A DNA stretch of 64,000 nt from DASWZN01 sp963841635 (lineage in GTDB: Bacteria; Acidobacteriota; Terriglobia; Bryobacterales; Bryobacteraceae): the NCBI GenBank assembly GCA_963841635.1, contig CAWJDO010000002.1, positions 3,596,001-3,660,000 of the forward strand, in the 5' to 3' direction. The first letter of the stretch is position 1. The number at the start of each line of letters is the position of its first letter. Positions 60,109 through 64,000 of this stretch are shown here, one piece after another. Below the pieces are notes generated by a model that did no database searches, was not told the DNA's origin, and saw only the letters and a list, made by a program, of their open reading frames with translations. A program made the position numbers and the translations under genes.

Positions 60109-60663
60109 GATGGGACGTCCTCCACAAGACAGCTTACTAGCTATATTCGGTTCCCGATTTTACACCGAATCAAGTCGGTTTGCCATAACACAAATCTTCT
60201 TTTCTCCGGGCTGGAACCTTCAAAACGCAACGTAGGTTTAGACTTGCGGTCCAGGTATAGCAAAGAAGTAATTAACCTTTGGCAACATAGTAATAACATC
60301 ATCAGTAGTCCTAGTGATACTAACCCTACCACCAGGAGGTACCACACTCTGGAACTCTGGCGACGCCATTGTTAGACCCCGGTACTGGAAAGCGGCGGGC
60401 GGCTGCCGATCCACGGTCTTTCCGCATCCCAGCCTCTCGTCGGGTAAGCACCCAGCAGTTTCCCATAGTACCGGTACCTCTATGTGGTACTTTATCCGCT
60501 CGCCCTTTCTCACATCCGATCCCGCGGGGCTAGCCCCGCACCCGGCCACACCGGCGCGCGCTTCTCCGGCTTGTAAAACGTTGTATCGAGCAGCACACGC
60601 AATTGAGTGGCCGCATCCCCGCGCCTGGGGGCGAATGGCAGGCGATCCAGGAGAATCGCTGCT
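60109..60663. other. AT-rich, unassigned stretch
   Basis: 60120-60310 is clearly less GC-rich than the rest of the window. It contains upstream signals for the minus-strand TonB-fusion gene (for example TGTAAAAT near 60158-60165 on the minus strand). A GTG-started minus-strand frame of 103 codons (60549 to 60238) and a short frame just after the permease stop (AAILLDRLPFAPRRGDAATQ onward) read smoothly but match nothing recognised. They could be relics. Confidence 0.4.
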
Positions 60664-61494
60664 CTACTCTGTCCCGTAGCTGATCTCCATGCGCTGGATC
60701 CGCACCGCCGCCAAGGCCACGATCGCCAGGGCGAGCAGCACCAGACCCGGAACCGCCAGATACGCCGGCGTCGGGTTCGCCGTGATGGCGAACAGCCTGC
60801 CGGGGCCCTCGAACGGCACGCGCACGGGACACAACGATTCGAGATAGAAGATGATGCTGACCTTCTTCAGCAGAGGCGGGAAGAAAACGATCAGCGATTC
60901 CCACACCAGCACCACGATGGCGGGAACGATGGGGTTGCGATACAGCATGCCCAGCAGCAGGAAGACCGCGCCGTAGCCGGCGCAAGCCAGCAGCGTAATT
61001 CCCGTGTAAGTGCCGAGTTGCTCGATCGCCGGCCCGGCCAGGTTCGCGCTCGGTGTCGCCGCGAGGTGGCGGCAGAGCACGGCATAGGAGATCGCGACGC
61101 TCGCGCCGAAGATACAGCACGCTGTAAGCAGACCCGACAGATACTTACCCACCACCAGCACTTCGCGGCGCACCGGCGCCAGGAAATAGTAGTGCAGGCT
61201 CTTCTGCACCACCTCGCCGCGAAACGAATTCAGGAAGATGACCACGCACCCGAAGAACACCACCAGGCGCAGAACGAAGAGCTGGAACACGCCGGCAAAC
61301 ACCGTCAGGTCTTCGGTGCCGTGGCAATTCGTCCAGCCGCGCGCGTAACCGATCGCGTGTCCGACGAAGATCGCCAGCGGCAGCGCGGCCAGCAGATAGA
61401 GCGGCAGAGCGCGACGGAACGAGAAGTTCTTCTTCATCTCCAGGCGCACGATGGCCAGAATCTGGGCGCCCCAAGAACGCACCTGCGGGCTCAT
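60664..61494 (-). CDS. ABC-2-type transporter permease
   Basis: 276 residues with about six membrane helices (for example LPLYLLAALPLAIFVGHAIG, LFVLRLVVFFGCVVIFLNSF, IVPAIVVLVWESLIVFFPPL). The N-terminal ILAIVRLEMKKNFSFRRALP is typical of ABC-2 exporter permeases. Its start overlaps the ATPase gene by four bases, so they form one transporter. The substrate is unknown. Confidence 0.85.
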   Translation of the reverse strand: MSPQVRSWGAQILAIVRLEMKKNFSFRRALPLYLLAALPLAIFVGHAIGYARGWTNCHGTEDLTVFAGVFQLFVLRLVVFFGCVVIFLNSFRGEVVQKSLHYYFLAPVRREVLVVGKYLSGLLTACCIFGASVAISYAVLCRHLAATPSANLAGPAIEQLGTYTGITLLACAGYGAVFLLLGMLYRNPIVPAIVVLVWESLIVFFPPLLKKVSIIFYLESLCPVRVPFEGPGRLFAITANPTPAYLAVPGLVLLALAIVALAAVRIQRMEISYGTE

Positions 61495-62444
61495 GCCGCA
61501 CCTCCGTCACCGCCGCCGATCAGGTATTCGTAGACCGAGTGCACGTCTTCGTCCGCCGGCGCGACGGACTCCAGATGGATCGCGCCCTCGAGCACCATCT
61601 TCCCCAGCAGTTCGTAGAAACGCTCCGGATCGCGCGTGCCCACCAGCAGCCCCCCGCGGTCGTGATGCATCCGCACTTCGGCGACGTGGTCCTCGGCGAA
61701 CAGGTTCGCCGCGAGCAGGCCCGGCTGGGTGCATCGCACCAGAATCTGCAGGGGATGATCCTGGTGCATCTCGCCGCGGACGGCCTGGATCTGTCCTTCG
61801 GCCACCACGTATCCGTTGCTGAGCATCACCACCTGGTCCGAGATCTGGTCCACCTCATGCAGGATGTGGCTGGAGATGATCACGTGCATCCCTTCGCCGG
61901 CCAGCTCGCGAAACAGCGCGATCGCCTCCGCGCGGGCCATAGGGTCGAGACCGTTCAGCGGCTCGTCCAGCACCAGAACCGAGGGCTGATGCGCGATCGC
62001 CTGCGCCAGCTTGATCCGCTGTCGCATTCCTTTGCTGTAGGACGCGATGCGCGCTCCCGCCGCCGCCGTCATGGTCACGCGCTCGAGCGCCCGCGCGGTC
62101 AGTTCCGCCGCCCGCGCGTGTCCCATCGCGTGCAGCCGGAGGTAGAGGTAGATGAACTCGTAGCCCGTGAGTCCGCGAGGGAAGGCGTCGAACTGCGTGC
62201 AGTAGCCCGCCGCCGCGAAGAGCCGCTCGGGATCGGACGGCGGGATGCCGAGAACGCGAATGCTGCCGCGCGATGGCTGAACCAAGCCGGTCATCAGGTT
62301 CATCAGCGTGGTCTTGCCGGAGCCATTCGGACCCACCAGCGTGGTGATGCCCGGCGGAATGGAGAGCTGCACCCGGTTCACGCCCAGCACGTTGCCGTAG
62401 AACTTCGAGACCTCTTCGAAGACGATGCTGTCCGCGCCGTTCAT
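61491..62444 (-). CDS. ABC transporter ATP-binding protein
   Basis: 317 residues from ATG 62444. Walker A GPNGSGKT, signature YSKGMRQRIKLAQA (a YSxGM variant of LSGGQ common in ABC-2 exporters), Walker B VLVLDEPLNGLDP and the switch His in IISSHILHEVD. The C-terminal 100 residues form the extra domain usual in CcmA-type exporter ATPases. It overlaps both neighbouring permease genes by four bases (ATGA). Confidence 0.93.
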   Translation of the reverse strand: MNGADSIVFEEVSKFYGNVLGVNRVQLSIPPGITTLVGPNGSGKTTLMNLMTGLVQPSRGSIRVLGIPPSDPERLFAAAGYCTQFDAFPRGLTGYEFIYLYLRLHAMGHARAAELTARALERVTMTAAAGARIASYSKGMRQRIKLAQAIAHQPSVLVLDEPLNGLDPMARAEAIALFRELAGEGMHVIISSHILHEVDQISDQVVMLSNGYVVAEGQIQAVRGEMHQDHPLQILVRCTQPGLLAANLFAEDHVAEVRMHHDRGGLLVGTRDPERFYELLGKMVLEGAIHLESVAPADEDVHSVYEYLIGGGDGGAA

Positions 62445-63298
62445 GACCGCTCCACATGATACGCCCGCAGCTTCTTGTTCAGCAGCAGATAGCACACGGC
62501 GCAGAAGCCGGCCAGCGCCGACCATGCCACCCAGAGGGAAAGACGCAGGCCCTCGGTCTCACGGAAGAGCCCGTACCAGATGGTCCTGATGACCTCGAAC
62601 AGGTTCAGCACGTGGCCCAGGTCCGTGTGCAGGGCCGCGCTGATCGCCTCCGCGAAGCCCGCCGCCACGAAAAAGATCACGAAGATCAGCGTGCCCGCCA
62701 CCAGCTTCCACTTCACCCAGGCCGACATCGCCAGCGCCAGCAGGCAGAGCGTGAGAATCCAGATCCAGGACCCGATGAAGATCGCCGCTGCCACCCACCA
62801 GTTCTCGGCCGCCCATGCGAAGCCCGCCAGGTAGGCCTGAAACCCGAAAAGCAGCAGGCCCGGAATCCATGTGATGGCCGAGATCAGCAGCGCCAGCACC
62901 GACATCTTGCCGAGCACGTACTCGGTGCGCGAGAACGGCCGGCACAGATACAGCGGCAGCGCGTTGTTGGTCAGGTCCGGCGAGACCAGGCCCGGCCCCA
63001 CGAATCCCGCCAGGATGAATGCGAACTGGCCCTGCCCGCTAAGGAACTTCCGGAAGAACTCCGGGTCGATTGTGAGCATTCTGAACTTGCCCAGCAGTTC
63101 GCCCACGACGGCATTGTGCGGCAGGTAGATGAGCGCCGCGCACACGATGGGCGAGACGTAGCATAGCATCAGGTAGCTCAGCAGCCACTTGGAATCGGAC
63201 AGGCGCCGCCATGCGTAGCGCGCGATGATCAGGAACCGCCACCGCTGCGGTGTGAGGCGCCCCTCGTATGGCTCGTAGCCGCGCTTATAGACTGCCAT
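62441..63298 (-). CDS. ABC-2-type transporter permease
   Basis: 285 residues with about six membrane helices (ALLISAITWIPGLLLFGFQA, AAIFIGSWIWILTLCLLALA, LWVAWSALAGFCAVCYLLLN). The N-terminus MAVYKRGYEPYEGRLTPQRW is conserved in this permease subtype. The loop with LTNNALPLYLCRPFSRTEYV after the second helix is typical of ABC-2 permeases. Start overlaps the upstream ATPase gene by 14 bp. Confidence 0.85.
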   Translation of the reverse strand: MAVYKRGYEPYEGRLTPQRWRFLIIARYAWRRLSDSKWLLSYLMLCYVSPIVCAALIYLPHNAVVGELLGKFRMLTIDPEFFRKFLSGQGQFAFILAGFVGPGLVSPDLTNNALPLYLCRPFSRTEYVLGKMSVLALLISAITWIPGLLLFGFQAYLAGFAWAAENWWVAAAIFIGSWIWILTLCLLALAMSAWVKWKLVAGTLIFVIFFVAAGFAEAISAALHTDLGHVLNLFEVIRTIWYGLFRETEGLRLSLWVAWSALAGFCAVCYLLLNKKLRAYHVERS

Positions 63299-64000
63299 GG
63301 CCGCTCCCTCCGTTCCCCGCCACAGGCAGCGGCGGCGGCGTGGCGCCGTTCTCCATAGCCTTCAGGAAGATGTCTTCCAGGCTGTCGCGCCGGTAGTTCA
63401 GCCGTCGGATATTCGCGCCGCGTTCGGAGGCCACGCGGTACACGTCGCGGACCTCGGTGCTCTCGCCCAGCACCAGCTTGAGCCGGCGCCCGCCCGCCAG
63501 CGCGCACTCGCAGCCCAATTCCCGCAGCCCTTGCGCGAAGGATTCCCCTTCGGCGTCGGTTTCGATCTCCACGAATTTCCGGTTCAGCCGCCGCTCCTGG
63601 TCGAGGTTCGCGTAGTGAACGATGCGTCCCTGCTTGAGGATCAGCACTTCCTCGCAGGTCTCCTCCACGTCGCGCAGCAGGTGCGAACAGAGCACCAGGT
63701 GCAGGTCGCCCTTCTCACGAATGTCGCGGATGAGGCGGATCATGCGCTGCCGCGCGGGCGGGTCCAGACCGTTGGTGGGCTCGTCGAGGAAGAGCAGCTT
63801 GGGTCCGTGCGCGATGGACTGAGCGAGTTTCGCGAGCTGCTTCATGCCCAGCGAATACTCTTCCAGCTTGCGATACCGGGCCTCGCCCAGGCCCACGTAG
63901 AACAGCGCCTCGTGCGCCCGCTCGAGCGCCGCGGAAGAGGGCAGCCCCGAGAGCTCGGCCATGTAGCGCACAAACTCCACCGCGCTCATCCCGGCGATAA
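63285..64000 (-). CDS. ABC transporter ATP-binding protein, N-terminus outside window
   Basis: The visible 238 or so residues run from before SAVEFVRYMAELSGLPSS to the stop. They contain the signature YSLGMKQLAKLAQSIAHGP, Walker B LLFLDEPTNGLDP, the switch His in LCSHLLRDVEE and a C-terminal extra domain. The Walker A part lies beyond position 64000, so the gene is cut by the window edge rather than broken. With the following genes it forms an ATPase-permease-ATPase-permease operon. Confidence 0.92.
   Translation of the reverse strand, partial: IAGMSAVEFVRYMAELSGLPSSAALERAHEALFYVGLGEARYRKLEEYSLGMKQLAKLAQSIAHGPKLLFLDEPTNGLDPPARQRMIRLIRDIREKGDLHLVLCSHLLRDVEETCEEVLILKQGRIVHYANLDQERRLNRKFVEIETDAEGESFAQGLRELGCECALAGGRRLKLVLGESTEVRDVYRVASERGANIRRLNYRRDSLEDIFLKAMENGATPPPLPVAGNGGSGHGSL

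Overview
The window looks like a chromosome segment from an Acidobacteriota bacterium of the Solibacter/Bryobacter kind. This is inferred from high GC, a GWxTD protein beside a carboxypeptidase-regulatory/beta-barrel protein, a surface GH44 enzyme with repeated C-terminal modules, PknB-TPR kinases, SnoaL/DinB/Dabb small proteins and many short palindromic repeats between genes. No rRNA, tRNA, CRISPR array, phage or intact insertion sequence was seen.

Region by region. 151-3011 holds a serine-hydrolase lipoprotein and an ECF sigma factor with a small membrane protein. 3002-6063 (minus strand) is a decayed sugar locus: GDP-mannose 3,5-epimerase, a GHMP-kinase-like protein, an RbsD/FucU mutarotase, then remnants of an alpha-L-fucosidase and a LacI regulator joined at one point. 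6339-13908 has an ABC-F ATPase, two translationally coupled hybrid histidine kinases, a small beta-barrel and a Dabb protein. 14087-18541 (minus) has a GH20 hexosaminidase and an ECF sigma/anti-sigma/secreted-protein operon. 18704-22708 (minus) is a respiratory operon: porin-like protein, monoheme cytochrome c, Rieske protein, cytochrome b fused to two cytochrome c domains, and a CuA-type copper protein. 23373-25668 has small accessory proteins and a TonB-receptor fragment. 25729-28447 (minus) is thiS-thiG-thiH-thiE.

28682-36673 carries a Ser/Thr kinase with TPRs, two paralogous unrecognised proteins and a secreted GH44 enzyme. 36824-41363 is the core translation cluster rplM-rpsI-rpsB-tsf-pyrH-frr followed by a LOG-family gene. 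41445-46333 has a TIM-barrel/SUMF1 fusion divergent from a sugar permease, an FHA-lytic transglycosylase and a 28-residue membrane peptide. 46703-51347 has the GWxTD protein, its beta-barrel partner and a patatin. 51507-54247 (minus) is hrcA-grpE-dnaJ. 54317-57360 has a degenerate M48-like membrane protein, galU, a ferredoxin gene and a ZIP transporter. 57601-60108 encodes an MPN-like/TonB fusion protein. 60664-64000 (minus) is a four-gene ABC exporter operon cut by the window end.

The most interesting points are: a tandem-hairpin repeat that in all four copies lies 1-17 bp after the stop codon of a minus-strand gene, always in the same orientation; the fucosidase/LacI deletion scar; the bc complex with fused diheme c domains and a CuA protein but no oxidase subunits nearby; the duplicated unknown family beside the kinase; and the FHA-transglycosylase and MPN-TonB architectures.
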